NCBI GenBank assembly: GCA_021775805.1 | Contig: JAJFHD010000004.1 | Coordinates: 43,953-107,952 of the forward strand | Origin: Alphaproteobacteria bacterium | Lineage (GTDB): Bacteria > Pseudomonadota > Alphaproteobacteria > Rhizobiales > JAJFHC01 | Length of the DNA: 64,000 bases | Direction: 5' to 3' | Part shown: piece after piece, positions 53,238 through 64,000 of the stretch | Numbering within the stretch: position 1 is the stretch's first letter | Layout of the letters: each line of letters starts with the position of its first letter | Position numbers and translations under genes: made by a program | The notes under the pieces: generated by a model | Told to the model about the DNA's origin: nothing | Databases searched by the model: none | The model's input: the letters and a program-made list of their open reading frames with translations, nothing else

Positions 53238-54596
53238 ATGGCTACCGGATCGAAGACCAAGCTCAAAAACTGGCTGCAGCAACGACGCGTCACGGAAGTC
53301 GAATGTATTTTTCCGGACATGTCCGGGATTGCACGCGGCAAGATACTGCCGACAGCGAAGTTTCTCGACACGATCGACCAAGGCACCTTGCGCGTGCCCG
53401 AATCGATTTTTGCCCAGACCGTCACAGGCAGTTTCATCGACAGCAAGATTCTGGATTACACCGAACCCGACGTCATCCTCAAGCCTGATCCCAAGACCAT
53501 TCGTGTCATACCGTGGTACTCGGAACCGACGGCGCAGGTGATCTGCGATGCCTATTATGGCGATGATACGCCGGTGGCCGTCAGCCCGCGCGCTGTATTG
53601 AAGAAGGTCGTCGACCTCTATGCCCAGCAGGGTTGGCGTGCGGTGGTGGCGCCGGAGCTCGAGTTCTATCTGGCGGCCAAGAACATCGACCCCGACTACC
53701 CCCTCGAACCACCGATCGGCGCCAACGGTCGGCCCGAAACCGGGCGCCAGTCCTATGGCATCGACGCCGTCAACGAATTCGATCCTCTGTTCGAGGACAT
53801 GTACGATTATTGCGAGGCTCAGGATATTGACATCGATACCCTGATTCACGAAGCCGGTGCGGCCCAGGTCGAGATCAATTTCAACCATGGCGACCCGCTG
53901 GAACTCGCCGACCAGGCCTTCCTGTTCAAGAGAACAGTCCGTCAGACCGCCATTCGCAAGGGTCTGTATGCCACATTCATGGCCAAGCCGTACCAGGGCG
54001 AACCCGGCAGCGCCATGCATCTTCATCAGAGCATCGTGTCGGTGAAAACCGGCAAGAACCTGTTCGGGGCCCGCGACGGCGGCCATACCGAGCTTTTTCT
54101 CAATCACATCGGCGGCCTGCAACAGCATCTGCAAGGCGCCATGGTGCTGTTTGCGCCCAACATCAACTCCTACCGCCGTATCATCAAGGAGATGTCGGCC
54201 CCCATCAACACCCATTGGGGCGAGGAAAACCGGACGGTGGGCCTGCGTGTTCCGGAATCGGGCATCGGTGCCCGGCGCCTGGAAAACCGGGTCCCGGGAG
54301 CGGATGCCAATCCGTACCTGTCGATCGCCGGTTCCCTGGCCTGCGGTTATCTGGGAATGGTCAACAAACTGGAGCCGACCGCTCAGATGAAAGGCAACGC
54401 CTACGACTCAAAACGTCATGTGCTGCCGCGCCACATGCTGGATGCCCTGTCGAAGTTCGAGCGGGCAAAGGAACTTCATGAGGTCCTGGGTCCTGATTTC
54501 GCGGTCGTCTTCGCCGAGGTCAAACACGAGGAACATGAAGCATATCAGCATGTTGTAAGTGCCTGGGAAAGAGAACACCTGCTCCTGAACGTGTGA
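53238..54596 (+). CDS. Glutamine synthetase family protein (GlnA3/PuuA-like)
   Basis: VECIFPDMSGIARGKILP..., APELEFYL, GSAMHLHQS, NRTVGLRVP, RVPGADANPYL. Confidence 0.92.
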   Translation: MATGSKTKLKNWLQQRRVTEVECIFPDMSGIARGKILPTAKFLDTIDQGTLRVPESIFAQTVTGSFIDSKILDYTEPDVILKPDPKTIRVIPWYSEPTAQVICDAYYGDDTPVAVSPRAVLKKVVDLYAQQGWRAVVAPELEFYLAAKNIDPDYPLEPPIGANGRPETGRQSYGIDAVNEFDPLFEDMYDYCEAQDIDIDTLIHEAGAAQVEINFNHGDPLELADQAFLFKRTVRQTAIRKGLYATFMAKPYQGEPGSAMHLHQSIVSVKTGKNLFGARDGGHTELFLNHIGGLQQHLQGAMVLFAPNINSYRRIIKEMSAPINTHWGEENRTVGLRVPESGIGARRLENRVPGADANPYLSIAGSLACGYLGMVNKLEPTAQMKGNAYDSKRHVLPRHMLDALSKFERAKELHEVLGPDFAVVFAEVKHEEHEAYQHVVSAWEREHLLLNV

Positions 54597-54675
54597 GATG
54601 GCGTTGGGCTGCGGGGATCACATTAATTTTTCGTAGGGTGTATTGAAAACCCGGCAGTCAGTGCATATTTACAGA

Positions 54676-54827
54676 TAACAGCGGTTGAATTGATTTTGAT
54701 ACCCCAATCGCCCCCCGCTTGTCAGGGTATCATATCAACCGCGGGTGTCGGCTTCCCCTCCCGACGCCATTCGCATGTAATGCGTGACGACGCCCGGCTT
54801 CCCCAAGGCCGGGCGTCTGACTTTTTG
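54676..54827 (+). ncRNA. Candidate structured sRNA with C-rich loops and intrinsic terminator
   Basis: Four consecutive hairpins: GCGGTTGA/TCAACCGC with inner GATACCC/GGGTATC; GGTGTCGG/CCGACGCC with loop cttcccctc; CGCAT/ATGCG; GACGCCCGGC/GCCGGGCGTC with loop ttccccaag plus T5. Possible -35 TTGAAA at 54643. Confidence 0.55.
54789..54826 (+). terminator. Rho-independent terminator
   Basis: GACGCCCGGC-ttccccaag-GCCGGGCGTC then tgactttttg. Confidence 0.8.
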
Positions 54828-54924
54828 AACACCGGAAAGTTAGTGGGTATAACCCGTGCTTTCGTGTGGTCATCGCAAGCACCCCGGCTAAAATGTGTCG
54901 CGATGACATAAAGCGGGATCCGGC

Positions 54925-55743
54925 ATGAAGATTTCTCTTATCACCTGGAACATCAATTCCGTCCGGCTTCGGATGCCGCTGCTGGAACAGCTCGCCGGCG
55001 CGCTCGACCCGGATGTGATCTGCCTGCAGGAAACCAAGTGCCCGGACGGCAAGTTTCCGTCTTCCGCGATCCGCAAGCTCGGCTACGACCACATGGCGAT
55101 AAACGGTCAGAGCGGCTATCACGGCGTGGCGATTCTGTCCCGGATACCGCTGACCAACATCGACAAGAAATCGTTCTGCGACATGGGCGACTCGCGCCAC
55201 GTTTCGGCCGATCTGGCCCTGTCGGCGCCGGCACAGTCGCCGATCAGGGTTCACAATTTTTACGTGCCCGCCGGCGGCGACGTCCCCGACCCTGCCGAGA
55301 ATCCCAAATTTGCCCACAAACTAGGATTTCTGAACGAAATGGAATCCTGGTTTCTCGACAAGAAAGCCGGCCACATCGACCGCATGGTGCTCGTCGGCGA
55401 CCTCAATATTGCCCCGTTCGAGCATGATGTCTGGTCGCACAAACAGTTGCTGAAGGTCGTGTCTCACACACCCGTCGAGGTCGAGCATCTGGAAAAGGTG
55501 CGGCTTTCCCGCGGCTGGGTGGATCTCATGCGCGATCATGTGGCCCACGACGAAAAGCTATACACGTGGTGGAGTTACCGGGCGCGTGACTGGTCTGCTG
55601 CCGACAAGGGGCGCCGGCTTGATCACGTCTGGGTATCGCCGGCGTTGAGTGACTTCGCAGGCGAAACCAGGGTCATCCGCGATGCCAGGGGATGGGAGCG
55701 TCCGTCCGATCACGCGCCGGTGCTGTACCGTTTCGAGACCTGA
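54925..55743 (+). CDS. xthA: Exodeoxyribonuclease III
   Basis: MKISLITWNINSVRLRMPLLEQL..., ICLQETKC, VGDLNIAP, RLDHVWVSPAL, SDHAPV. Confidence 0.94.
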   Translation: MKISLITWNINSVRLRMPLLEQLAGALDPDVICLQETKCPDGKFPSSAIRKLGYDHMAINGQSGYHGVAILSRIPLTNIDKKSFCDMGDSRHVSADLALSAPAQSPIRVHNFYVPAGGDVPDPAENPKFAHKLGFLNEMESWFLDKKAGHIDRMVLVGDLNIAPFEHDVWSHKQLLKVVSHTPVEVEHLEKVRLSRGWVDLMRDHVAHDEKLYTWWSYRARDWSAADKGRRLDHVWVSPALSDFAGETRVIRDARGWERPSDHAPVLYRFET

Positions 55744-55746
55744 ACG

Positions 55747-56208
55747 TCATTCCGGTTTGTTGAGCAGATACTTGATCCTCGACAGATCGCTCAGGGTGCC
55801 GGTCAGCCGGTTGTTGATCACCCGCCGCACTTCGACGGCCATTTCGGGAAACTCGTCGATCACCCGGAAAAAAAGTTCCTTGGAAATCTTCAGCGCTTCA
55901 AGCCGCGACGTCGCCCTGATGGTCGCGGCATAAGGCTGGCCGCCAAGCATGGCCATTTCGCCCACGAACGAATTGGACGTGACCACGGTTGTCTTGGTAT
56001 CTTCCTCGTCTTCGTCTGAAAAGGCTTCCGCCTCGCCGCCGATGATCAGAAACGCGGCCTTGGCATCGTCGCCCTTCTTGATCAGGGTCTGGCCATTGAG
56101 CAGCACGACGTGTTCCGTTGCGAACGCGAGCACCTTCAGATGCGACTCATCCACATTGGCAAACAACGGAATCTGGCGCAACAGCGCCGCTTGGTCGTGA
56201 ATACTCAT
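55747..56208 (-). CDS. Cyclic nucleotide-binding domain (Crp-like, no HTH) protein
   Basis: LLRQIPLFANVDESHLKVLAFATEHVVLLNGQTLIKKGDDAKAAFLIIGGEAEAF...SFVGEMAMLGG. Confidence 0.88.
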   Translation of the reverse strand: MSIHDQAALLRQIPLFANVDESHLKVLAFATEHVVLLNGQTLIKKGDDAKAAFLIIGGEAEAFSDEDEEDTKTTVVTSNSFVGEMAMLGGQPYAATIRATSRLEALKISKELFFRVIDEFPEMAVEVRRVINNRLTGTLSDLSRIKYLLNKPE

Positions 56209-56288
56209 GACCCCCCTTCACATAGACCGAGTCAGTATTAAACCCGCACCGGTCCACAGAAAAGGGCAAATGACTGGAATGGTGAACG

Positions 56289-56975
56289 TTATGGAACTAA
56301 TTTGTATCCGCCCGTCTCCGTAACCAGTATTTCCGCATTCGACGGATCCCGCTCGATTTTTTGTCTCAAGCGGTAAATGTGGGTTTCCAGGGTGTGTGTC
56401 GTCACACCAGTGTTATAACCCCAAACTTCGTGCAAAAGCACGTCGCGCCCCACAACTTGTTCTCCGGCCCGATAAAGAAACTTCAGGATTGCTGTTTCTT
56501 TTTCCGTCAATCGTACCTTCGATTCAGCGGCATCGATCATTATCTTTGCACTGGGACGGAAAGTATAGGGCCCAATCGTGAAAACCGCATCCTCGCTTTG
56601 CTCGTGCTGGCGCAGATGGGCTCTGACCCGGGCCAGCAGCACGCCGAAGCGAAACGGCTTGGTTACGTAGTCGTTCGCGCCTGACTCGAGCCCCAAAATC
56701 GTATCGGAGTCCGAATCATGGCCCGTCAACATGATGACCGGGCTTTTCAACCCGTTCTTGCGCATCAGCTTGCAGGCTTCGCGCCCGTCCATGTCCGGCA
56801 GGCCAACGTCCAGAATGACCAGGTCGGTGTGCTCTTCCTTTACCGACTTGATGGCATCCGCGGCGGTGCCGACTGCCGACGGGATAAATTCTTCATGCAG
56901 AGCAAATTGCTCCACCAGGGATTCCCGCAACGTCTCGTCGTCGTCGATCAGGAGGATCTTCTTTGCAGTGCTCAT
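56289..56975 (-). CDS. OmpR/PhoB-type response regulator
   Basis: KKILLIDDDETLRESLVEQF..., LVILDVGLPDMDG, GANDYVTKPF, C-terminal wHTH. Confidence 0.93.
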   Translation of the reverse strand: MSTAKKILLIDDDETLRESLVEQFALHEEFIPSAVGTAADAIKSVKEEHTDLVILDVGLPDMDGREACKLMRKNGLKSPVIMLTGHDSDSDTILGLESGANDYVTKPFRFGVLLARVRAHLRQHEQSEDAVFTIGPYTFRPSAKIMIDAAESKVRLTEKETAILKFLYRAGEQVVGRDVLLHEVWGYNTGVTTHTLETHIYRLRQKIERDPSNAEILVTETGGYKLVP

Positions 56976-57162
56976 TTTGGCCGTTCCCATTGGGTTCCCG
57001 CAACATCTTTAAGGTTTGTGTCGACGGGACTCCGGTTGTCTTGTGTTTTTACTCTGCAACGGTAATCCGGTCGAAGTGTATCGCATAAAGGAATTTTGTT
57101 CCAATTTCATGACCCCGCCCCTACCATATTCGCCGTGTTTTCAAACCTGAGAGTCTGGCGAC

Positions 57163-57693
57163 ATGATCAAACGGGCGGCTTCACACATTTGCGTCACTTG
57201 TACGAACCCGTCAGCCCATCACGGCAACGTGGTGGTGTCGAATCGGTTATACAAGTGTGCATTGGGCATAACCGGGGTCAGATTACGCAAACGTGAAGGA
57301 GACGGAGCAACGCCGATTGGCGCCTGGCCGATGCGTCATATTCTGTACCGCCGCGACCGCGTGGCCCGGCCGGCATCCGGCCTGCCGGTTTATCCCCTGT
57401 CTCCGGACATGGGTTGGTGCGACGATCCCGATGACCGCGCCTATAACAGCGCCGTGACCTTGCCTTACCCGGGCCGCTGCGAAACCATGTGGCGCGACGA
57501 CGGGCTATATGATGTTGTTGCTGTCCTCGGACACAATGACGATCCGCCGGTTGCCGGGCGCGGCAGCGCCATATTCTTTCACATCGCCAGACCGGACTTT
57601 GCGCCGACCGAAGGCTGTGTCGCGGTGCGCCTTGCGGACATGATCCGCATCCTTGCAGTCTGCAGCACGTCTACCGTCCTGCGTATCTGCTAG
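57163..57693 (+). CDS. L,D-transpeptidase (YkuD) family protein
   Basis: CALGITGVRLRKREGDGATPIGAW..., IFFHIARPDFAPTEGCVAV (H-x-G-C like motif). Confidence 0.85.
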   Translation: MIKRAASHICVTCTNPSAHHGNVVVSNRLYKCALGITGVRLRKREGDGATPIGAWPMRHILYRRDRVARPASGLPVYPLSPDMGWCDDPDDRAYNSAVTLPYPGRCETMWRDDGLYDVVAVLGHNDDPPVAGRGSAIFFHIARPDFAPTEGCVAVRLADMIRILAVCSTSTVLRIC

Positions 57694-57752
57694 GGCATCA
57701 CCCTGACGGGCGTCCGGCGAACCAAGATCGTGAACATGGATCGGGCCGCTCG

Positions 57753-57815
57753 TTTCCCGGGCGCGATGCTCCACGCCAGTGCTGCTTCGCAGAACCGGGA
57801 CCGCACCAGTCTCAA
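57753..57815 (+). repeat. REP-like palindromic repeat copy B
   Basis: tttcccgggcgcgatgctccacgccagtgctgcttcgcagaaccgggaccgcaccagtctcaa. Confidence 0.8.
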
Positions 57816-57869
57816 CGGTCGGCGTGTTTAAGGCGTTCCGGCATGAATCATATTGCGTGCGCCGTGCCT

Positions 57870-58562
57870 CTAGGTTTGCGGCTTTGTCCTTTCACCGAAA
57901 ATGGCGCTGCCCACACGCACGCAGGTTGCGCCGAATTCGATCGCCGTTTCAAAATCGGCACTCATCCCCATACTGAGCTGTTCCAGTCCGTTGCGGCCGG
58001 CCATGTCCGAAAGCAGCGCAAAATGCGGCGCGGGCGCCTCGCTCGATGGCGGGATGCACATCAGTCCGGAAATCGTCAGGCCGAATTCAGACCGGCATTG
58101 CCCGACAAAACTGTCGACGTCTTCGGGCATGACACCGGCCTTTTGCGGTTCTTCGCCTGTGTTGACCTGGATGAAGAGACGAACCGACCGTCCCGTCCGT
58201 TCGATCTCGCCGGCAAGGGCACGGGCAAGCTTGGGCCGGTCAACGGTCTGTATACAGTCGAAAAGACCGACGGCGTCCTTTACCTTGTTTGTCTGCAGCG
58301 GACCGATGAGATGCAGGTCCACGTCAGGGAATTCGGCTTTCAGGTCAGGCCATTTCTGCAATGATTCCTGGACCCGGTTTTCGCCGAATATGCGATGGCC
58401 CGCAAGCAGCACGGGCCGGATCCGGTCGGCGAAGAACGTCTTGCTGACAGCCACCAGATCGACGCTGCCCGCGGTCCTGCCCGCCAGCGTCTCGGCGTTC
58501 CCGATTTTGGCGATGACATCGTCCAGGGCCCGGTGATGTTGCAGCTCTTGTGTGGTCTTCAT
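57870..58562 (-). CDS. YggS/PROSC family PLP homeostasis protein
   Basis: VDLVAVSKTF, FGENRVQE, HLIGPLQTNKVKDAV, LSMGMSADFETAIEFGATCVRVGSAIFG. Confidence 0.95.
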   Translation of the reverse strand: MKTTQELQHHRALDDVIAKIGNAETLAGRTAGSVDLVAVSKTFFADRIRPVLLAGHRIFGENRVQESLQKWPDLKAEFPDVDLHLIGPLQTNKVKDAVGLFDCIQTVDRPKLARALAGEIERTGRSVRLFIQVNTGEEPQKAGVMPEDVDSFVGQCRSEFGLTISGLMCIPPSSEAPAPHFALLSDMAGRNGLEQLSMGMSADFETAIEFGATCVRVGSAIFGERTKPQT

Positions 58563-58768
58563 GGTCATAAGCTCGTGTAATGAACCTCGTGTGCCTAGAA
58601 ATTGCCACACTGGACTGGCGACACTGTTACCGTTTTTTGACCATTGCGCCAGTGTCCCGGTCGCAAAAACTCCCATGCCGTTGTTGCAGCAGACCTGAAC
58701 ACCGTGTAAGTGCTGCGGTCTGTTGTATTTCTGGACCGACGCTTCAAAACCTGGCAGAGAAAACTGTG

Positions 58769-61384
58769 ATGGAACGATACAATCCCCGGGAGTGCGAATC
58801 CCGCTGGCAATCTGTCTGGGAGGAAAGAAAGACCTTTTGCGTTGTGGAGGATACCTCCAAGCCGAAATACTACGTGCTTGAGATGTTTCCCTATCCGTCG
58901 GGCCGAATTCACATGGGACATGTGCGCAACTATGCCATGGGCGATGTGGTTGCCAGATATCGGCGCGCCAACGGCTTCAACGTGCTCCACCCGATGGGAT
59001 GGGATGCGTTTGGCATGCCCGCGGAAAATGCCGCGATGGCGAACAATATCCATCCGGCGAAATGGACCTACGAAAACATCGACACCATGCGCACCCAGCT
59101 CAAATCGATGGGCCTGTCGCTCGACTGGGACCGGGAGTTCGCCACCTGCGACCCGGAATATTACCACCACCAGCAGTCCATGTTCATCGACTTCCTCGAC
59201 AAGGACCTCGCCTATCGCCGCAAGAGCAAGGTCAACTGGGATCCGGTCGACCAGACCGTCCTGGCCAACGAGCAGGTGATCGACGGCCGCGGCTGGCGCT
59301 CAGGCGCACTGGTTGAAAAGCGCGAACTCACCCAGTGGTTCTTCCGGATCACCCGTTATGCCGACGAACTCCTGTCGGCAATCGACACGCTTGACCGGTG
59401 GCCGGACAAAGTCCGGCTCATGCAGAGCAACTGGATCGGACGCTCCGAAGGCGCGCAGATGCATTTTGAACTGGTCGGCACGCCCGCCCATGTGGATGCC
59501 GGTTCCCTGGAGGTCTACACCACCCGTCCCGATACGCTTTACGGTGCCGGGTTTTGCGCACTGGCCCCCGATCATCCGCTCTCCCAGTCCGTGGCGGCCG
59601 GGAATCCGGAACTTCAGGCATTCATCAAGACCTGTCAGCAGATCGGCACCAGTGAAGAAGCCATTGAAAAAGCGGAGAAACTCGGCTTCGATACCGGCAT
59701 CAAGGCCAGGCACCCGTTTGAGGACCGGCTTCTTCCGGTCTATGTTGCAAACTTCGTGCTCATGGACTACGGCACCGGCGCCATATTCGGCTGTGCGGCT
59801 CACGACCAGAGGGATCTGGACTTTGCCCGCAAATACGACCTGCTGGTGCGTCCGGTGGTTCTGCCGCGCGATGCGTCTCCTGAGTCCTTTGAGATTGCTG
59901 ACGAGGCCTATACCGGCGATGGCACGATCTTCAATTCGGGATTCCTTGACGGGCTCGATGTCGATACCGCCATTCGGACCGCGATCGACAAGCTTGAGTC
60001 CCTGACCCTGGACGGCCGACCGCAGGGACGCGGGACCGTCAATTTCCGTCTGCGCGACTGGGGCGTGTCGCGCCAGCGCTACTGGGGCTGTCCGATCCCG
60101 GTGATTCACTGTCCGGCTTGCGGAACCATACCCGTGCGCAAGCAAGACCTGCCGGTCACCCTGCCCGATGACGTCACGTTCGATATTCCCGGCAATCCGC
60201 TCAACCGCCATGAGACCTGGAAGCACGTGACCTGCCACACGTGCGGCGCGGCGGCGGAACGGGAAACCGATACGTTTGACACGTTTGTCGATTCGTCTTG
60301 GTATTTCGCGCGCTTCTGCAGTCCCAGGGCATCGTCGCCTACCGACCGCGATGCGGTCGATTACTGGCTGGCGGTGGATCAGTATATCGGCGGTGTCGAA
60401 CACGCCATCCTGCATCTGCTGTATTCGCGGTTTTTCACCCGCGCCATGCGGGCCTGTGGCCATGTTGATCTCGATGAGCCGTTTGACGGGTTGTTTACCC
60501 AGGGCATGGTCAATCACGAGACCTATCGTGCCGGCGACGGTTCCTGGCTCAGCCCGGCGGAGGTTGAGGTCGAAGGCGACGGCGGCAACCGTGTGGCCCG
60601 GCATGCCCGGACACACGAGCAGGTGTCGATCGGATCGGTTGAGAAGATGTCGAAATCGAGACGCAACACCATCGATCCCAGCGACATTCTCGATCATTAT
60701 GGTGCCGATACCGCCCGGTGGTTCATGCTCTCGGATTCGCCTCCCGAACGTGATGTCATCTGGACCGAAGCCGGCGTTGAAGGTGCCCACCGGTTCGTTC
60801 AGCGTCTTTGGCGTCTGATCGGGGAGACAACCGGACATTGTGCACCGGCCGCCATGGAAATGCCCGAAGCCTTCGGTAAACAGGCATTGATGGTGCGGAA
60901 AGCGGCCCACAAGGCGCTCGACACGTTCAATGACGACGTCGGAAATCTGCGGTTCAATCGGGCGGTTGCCCAGGTCTACGAGTTCACAAATGCCTATTCG
61001 ACCTGTCGATCGGCCCTGATTGACAGCGACGATCCGTCCGACAAGTGGGTTTTGCGCGAGGCCAGCGAGTATCTCGTGCAGATGATCGGGCCGATGATGC
61101 CTCATCTGGCAGAGGAATGCTGGCAACAACTGGGGCACGACACGTTGCTCGCCGACCAGCCCTGGCCGGTGGTCGACTCACAGCTTCTGGTGGAGGATTC
61201 CGTCACCATTGCGGTTCAGGTGAACGGAAAACGCAGAGATGAATTGACAATTTCTCGCAATGCATCGAAAGAGGAGGTTGAAGAGGCAGCGCTTCGGTTG
61301 GATAATGTCGCACGTGCAATAGATGGCCGCACCATAAGGAAAGTGATCATCGTGCCGGAAAGGATCGTCAATGTTGTTGCCTGA
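58769..61384 (+). CDS. leuS: Leucyl-tRNA synthetase
   Basis: [19 protein letters not shown]..., [27 protein letters not shown]. Confidence 0.96.
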   Translation: MERYNPRECESRWQSVWEERKTFCVVEDTSKPKYYVLEMFPYPSGRIHMGHVRNYAMGDVVARYRRANGFNVLHPMGWDAFGMPAENAAMANNIHPAKWTYENIDTMRTQLKSMGLSLDWDREFATCDPEYYHHQQSMFIDFLDKDLAYRRKSKVNWDPVDQTVLANEQVIDGRGWRSGALVEKRELTQWFFRITRYADELLSAIDTLDRWPDKVRLMQSNWIGRSEGAQMHFELVGTPAHVDAGSLEVYTTRPDTLYGAGFCALAPDHPLSQSVAAGNPELQAFIKTCQQIGTSEEAIEKAEKLGFDTGIKARHPFEDRLLPVYVANFVLMDYGTGAIFGCAAHDQRDLDFARKYDLLVRPVVLPRDASPESFEIADEAYTGDGTIFNSGFLDGLDVDTAIRTAIDKLESLTLDGRPQGRGTVNFRLRDWGVSRQRYWGCPIPVIHCPACGTIPVRKQDLPVTLPDDVTFDIPGNPLNRHETWKHVTCHTCGAAAERETDTFDTFVDSSWYFARFCSPRASSPTDRDAVDYWLAVDQYIGGVEHAILHLLYSRFFTRAMRACGHVDLDEPFDGLFTQGMVNHETYRAGDGSWLSPAEVEVEGDGGNRVARHARTHEQVSIGSVEKMSKSRRNTIDPSDILDHYGADTARWFMLSDSPPERDVIWTEAGVEGAHRFVQRLWRLIGETTGHCAPAAMEMPEAFGKQALMVRKAAHKALDTFNDDVGNLRFNRAVAQVYEFTNAYSTCRSALIDSDDPSDKWVLREASEYLVQMIGPMMPHLAEECWQQLGHDTLLADQPWPVVDSQLLVEDSVTIAVQVNGKRRDELTISRNASKEEVEEAALRLDNVARAIDGRTIRKVIIVPERIVNVVA

Positions 61385-61904
61385 GTCGCGTTTTGCGGGG
61401 TGGTCGTGCCGGATCGGTCTGGCCGTGGTTCTGTCGGCAGGCCTGTTGGCGTCCGCTTGCCAGTTTCGTCCGCTTTATGGCACGGCACCTGCTGAACGTT
61501 CAATTGCCGCGGATCTGAGCACGGTGGATATCTCGCGAAGCGGTGGCCGCCTTGTCCAGTTGATTCGAAATCGTCTGATCTCGACCATGTCGCCGCCCGG
61601 CAAAGTGGGTGTGCCCAGGTACCGGCTGGAGCTGGACCCCGTGGAAAAGACATCGAGCGTGTTCGTCCGTTCCAACACCGAAGTCGACCGGCTCAGTTAC
61701 AAGTTGTCGGTCAAGTACAGCCTGTACGATGTCGGCGGCCGCCGGATTGTCCATACCGGTGGCACGTTTTCGATTGTATCCTACGACCGTGTCGACTCTG
61801 AATTTGCCAATGTTCGGGCGTACAAGGATGCGCGCGAAAAGGCTGCTGTAACCGTAGCCGACGACATTCGGAAGGATATCGCCTCAAAGCTTACGACACT
61901 GTGA
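61371..61904 (+). CDS. lptE: LPS-assembly lipoprotein LptE
   Basis: Lipoprotein signal ([14 protein letters not shown]), between leuS and holA, overlaps leuS. Confidence 0.85.
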   Translation: MLLPESRFAGWSCRIGLAVVLSAGLLASACQFRPLYGTAPAERSIAADLSTVDISRSGGRLVQLIRNRLISTMSPPGKVGVPRYRLELDPVEKTSSVFVRSNTEVDRLSYKLSVKYSLYDVGGRRIVHTGGTFSIVSYDRVDSEFANVRAYKDAREKAAVTVADDIRKDIASKLTTL

Positions 61905-61928
61905 TAGCGCGCTTGCGGGGACAGGCTA

Positions 61929-62969
61929 TTGGTTGCTCTTAAAGGCGCCCGTATCGAAAGCTTTCTGAAACGACCGGATCCGGATGTGCGGGCCGTCCTG
62001 GTTTATGGACCCGATGCCGGTCTGGTGTCGGAACGCGGCGCGGTGATTTGCCGGCACGTTGTGGACAATCTCGACGACCCCTTCAACGTCGCCCGTCTGG
62101 ACGAAGCCGATATTTCCCAGGACCCGGCGCGCCTCGCCGATGAAATGCAGTCCCGGTCGCTCATGGGCGGACGCCGGGTGGTGAGGGTGCGTTCCGCCGG
62201 TGCCGGATTTGCAAAAGCCATTGAAGCCCTGCTTGACGACGAAAACTGTGACGCTCTCGTCGTCGCCGAGGCCGGGGATCTCAAACCTTCAGCCAAGCTG
62301 CGCAAGATATTCGAGGCATCAAAACGGGCGGCGGCCCTCCCGTGTTATGCCGACAATGCCCGGTCGATCGACGATTTGATTTCGAGTGTTTTGAGTTCGC
62401 ACGGACTGGATATTTCCACTCCCGCGCGGGCCTCTCTGGCCGAGGCGCTTGGTTCCGACCGGCGGCTGTCGCTGTCCGAGCTCGAGAAGCTCGCCCTGTA
62501 TTGCCATGGCATGGAATGCATCGAGGTCGAGCATGTCGACGCCATATGCACGGATGCCGCTTCCACGACCCTGGACGACATGGTCGATGCCATCGCACGG
62601 GGAAACGTCGAAGACCTCGACATGCTCTATCGAAACGCCTTGGCGTCGGGCGTTTCCTCAAGCGGATTGCTGATCGCGTTGTCGCGTCATTTATTCCGGA
62701 TACAGAGTATTCTGGCGACGGCGAATGAATCCGGAAACCTTGAAAGCGCAATGAAGTCGGCCCGACCACCGGTCCATTTCATGCGGCAGGACTCCATGCG
62801 GCTTCAGTTAAGTATCTGGAATAATACGCTCATCAAGCAGGCCATCCAGAAGACCGCGCACTGTGAACTGGAAAGCCGGACTAATGCCGTTCTGTCGGAC
62901 ACCCTTGTCTGGCGTTTGTCGATGAGTATCTGCCGCCAGGTTCATTCCCTCCGTAGACGGAGGAATTAG
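61929..62969 (+). CDS. holA: DNA polymerase III subunit delta
   Basis: TTG start; VLVYGPDAGLVSERGAVI..., follows leuS-lptE. Confidence 0.92.
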   Translation: MVALKGARIESFLKRPDPDVRAVLVYGPDAGLVSERGAVICRHVVDNLDDPFNVARLDEADISQDPARLADEMQSRSLMGGRRVVRVRSAGAGFAKAIEALLDDENCDALVVAEAGDLKPSAKLRKIFEASKRAAALPCYADNARSIDDLISSVLSSHGLDISTPARASLAEALGSDRRLSLSELEKLALYCHGMECIEVEHVDAICTDAASTTLDDMVDAIARGNVEDLDMLYRNALASGVSSSGLLIALSRHLFRIQSILATANESGNLESAMKSARPPVHFMRQDSMRLQLSIWNNTLIKQAIQKTAHCELESRTNAVLSDTLVWRLSMSICRQVHSLRRRRN

Positions 62970-63122
62970 CCGCGGATCCGGCCGTTTTGCCCTACAGCGT
63001 TTTGCGTTCATTTGCCGTCATCCCGGCAGGTTCGCCCGGCACTTCCGTTTCGGAACGACCGCGGCTCGCCCCGACGGGCGGCCGGGGAACGAAGGCGGTG
63101 AACGTCGATCAGGGTACTCGTT

Positions 63123-63145
63123 TCCCGGTTCTGCGAAGCAGCACT
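63123..63145 (-). repeat. REP-like repeat copy C (partial, inverted)
   Basis: Reverse complement shares 23 bp exactly (agtgctgcttcgcagaaccggga) with copies A and B. Confidence 0.65.
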
Positions 63146-63492
63146 CCGGGCGGCAATCATCCGCTTCATTGCCGGGCATATCGTGGTCGAGGCAAAGCCC
63201 GTCGTCTGGCGTGCCGAACCGGACGTCATCATCGCCGGCCGCAGTCAAGGCTTCCAGGCGCTGGGGGCAACCAGTGGCCACTGGGACGTGGTTAAGGGCA
63301 GCTTCGAGCCCAATGCAGTCGCTCACTAATGGGGTGGGCCATAGAGGGCTTTTGCATGCGTTTACAGAAATCCGGACGCTGTGATATGCAGGTATCTGCG
63401 CCCTGACTGGCGGCACAGTCAGCGCAGGCGCTAAAAAACTCGCCCATTTCATCATGTCGGCGATCAGCCGCTCACCCGATCGGGAGAACGAC

Positions 63493-64000
63493 CATGACAG
63501 ACAAATCCGGCTTTCAGCTGAAACAGGGCGGCCCGGAGGTCTATGAGCTCTGCTGGGTCCGCGCCCAGCTGGCCCAGTCCGCCGAGGAACTGGTCGAAGC
63601 TGCTGGCGTCGCCCACGGCGACCGGGTGCTCGATATCGGGTGTGGCACCGGCGTCGTGGCGCGCGTTGCCGCCACCCGCTCCGGCGTCGCCGCGAACCTG
63701 ACCGGAATCGACGTCAATGCTGGCATGCTGGAAGCCGCAGCGCGCTTCGCCGCCGAGGCCGGTCTTGCGGAGATCGCTTGGCTCGAATGCGACGCCGCCG
63801 CGATGCCCCTGCCCGACGCCGCTTTCGATGTCGCGCTCTGCCAGCAGGGGCTGCAGTTTATGCCCGACAAGCCCGGCGCGATGGCCGAGATGGCGCGCGT
63901 GCTGAAGCCCGGCGGCCGGCTCGCCCTCAGCGTTTGGAAGACCCAGTCGCCGATCGGCGCAGCCTTCGCGACCGTGCTCGATCGGCATTTCGGCGCCGGA
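63493..64000 (+). CDS. Class I SAM-dependent methyltransferase, partial at right edge
   Basis: MTDKSGFQLKQGGPEVYELCWVRAQLAQ...GDRVLDIGCGTGVVARVAA...ARVLKPGGRLALSVW; open to window end. Confidence 0.9.

Noticed and set aside
59300-61138. 612-aa minus-strand ORF
   Set aside because: Antisense shadow of leuS.

Overview
This is a 64 kb window of a GC-rich alphaproteobacterial chromosome, Rhodospirillales-like judging by gene families and order (inference). Most of it is conserved housekeeping sequence. The blocks are: hemY/mic60/hemD/hemC with divergent tsaD-gpsA; acs; htpX-rsmB-rpe-heparinase-purH; a giant NAD-glutamate dehydrogenase; a LemA/TPM operon; ppk2; a trx/Lon-N/Trm112/DUF971 block; glnK-amtB; ftsK-lolA-GS-xthA; and leuS-lptE-holA. 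The main accessory region is a small, lower-GC island (about 36.78-40.78 kb) at a tRNA-Gly(GCC) gene. It holds three copies of the tRNA 3' end, a ~206-bp direct repeat that joins a tRNA-Gly 5'-half-like sequence to the tRNA 3' half, a macro-like + TIR fusion protein, and a LysR module with a small ORF. No integrase is recognisable. Other points of interest are a candidate sRNA with C-rich loops upstream of xthA, a three-domain RidA-like single chain lacking the catalytic Arg, an FNR/FixK-type box before ppk2, a sigma54-like promoter before glnK, and a dispersed REP-like palindrome. No database search was run; family calls are from recognition of the translated sequences.
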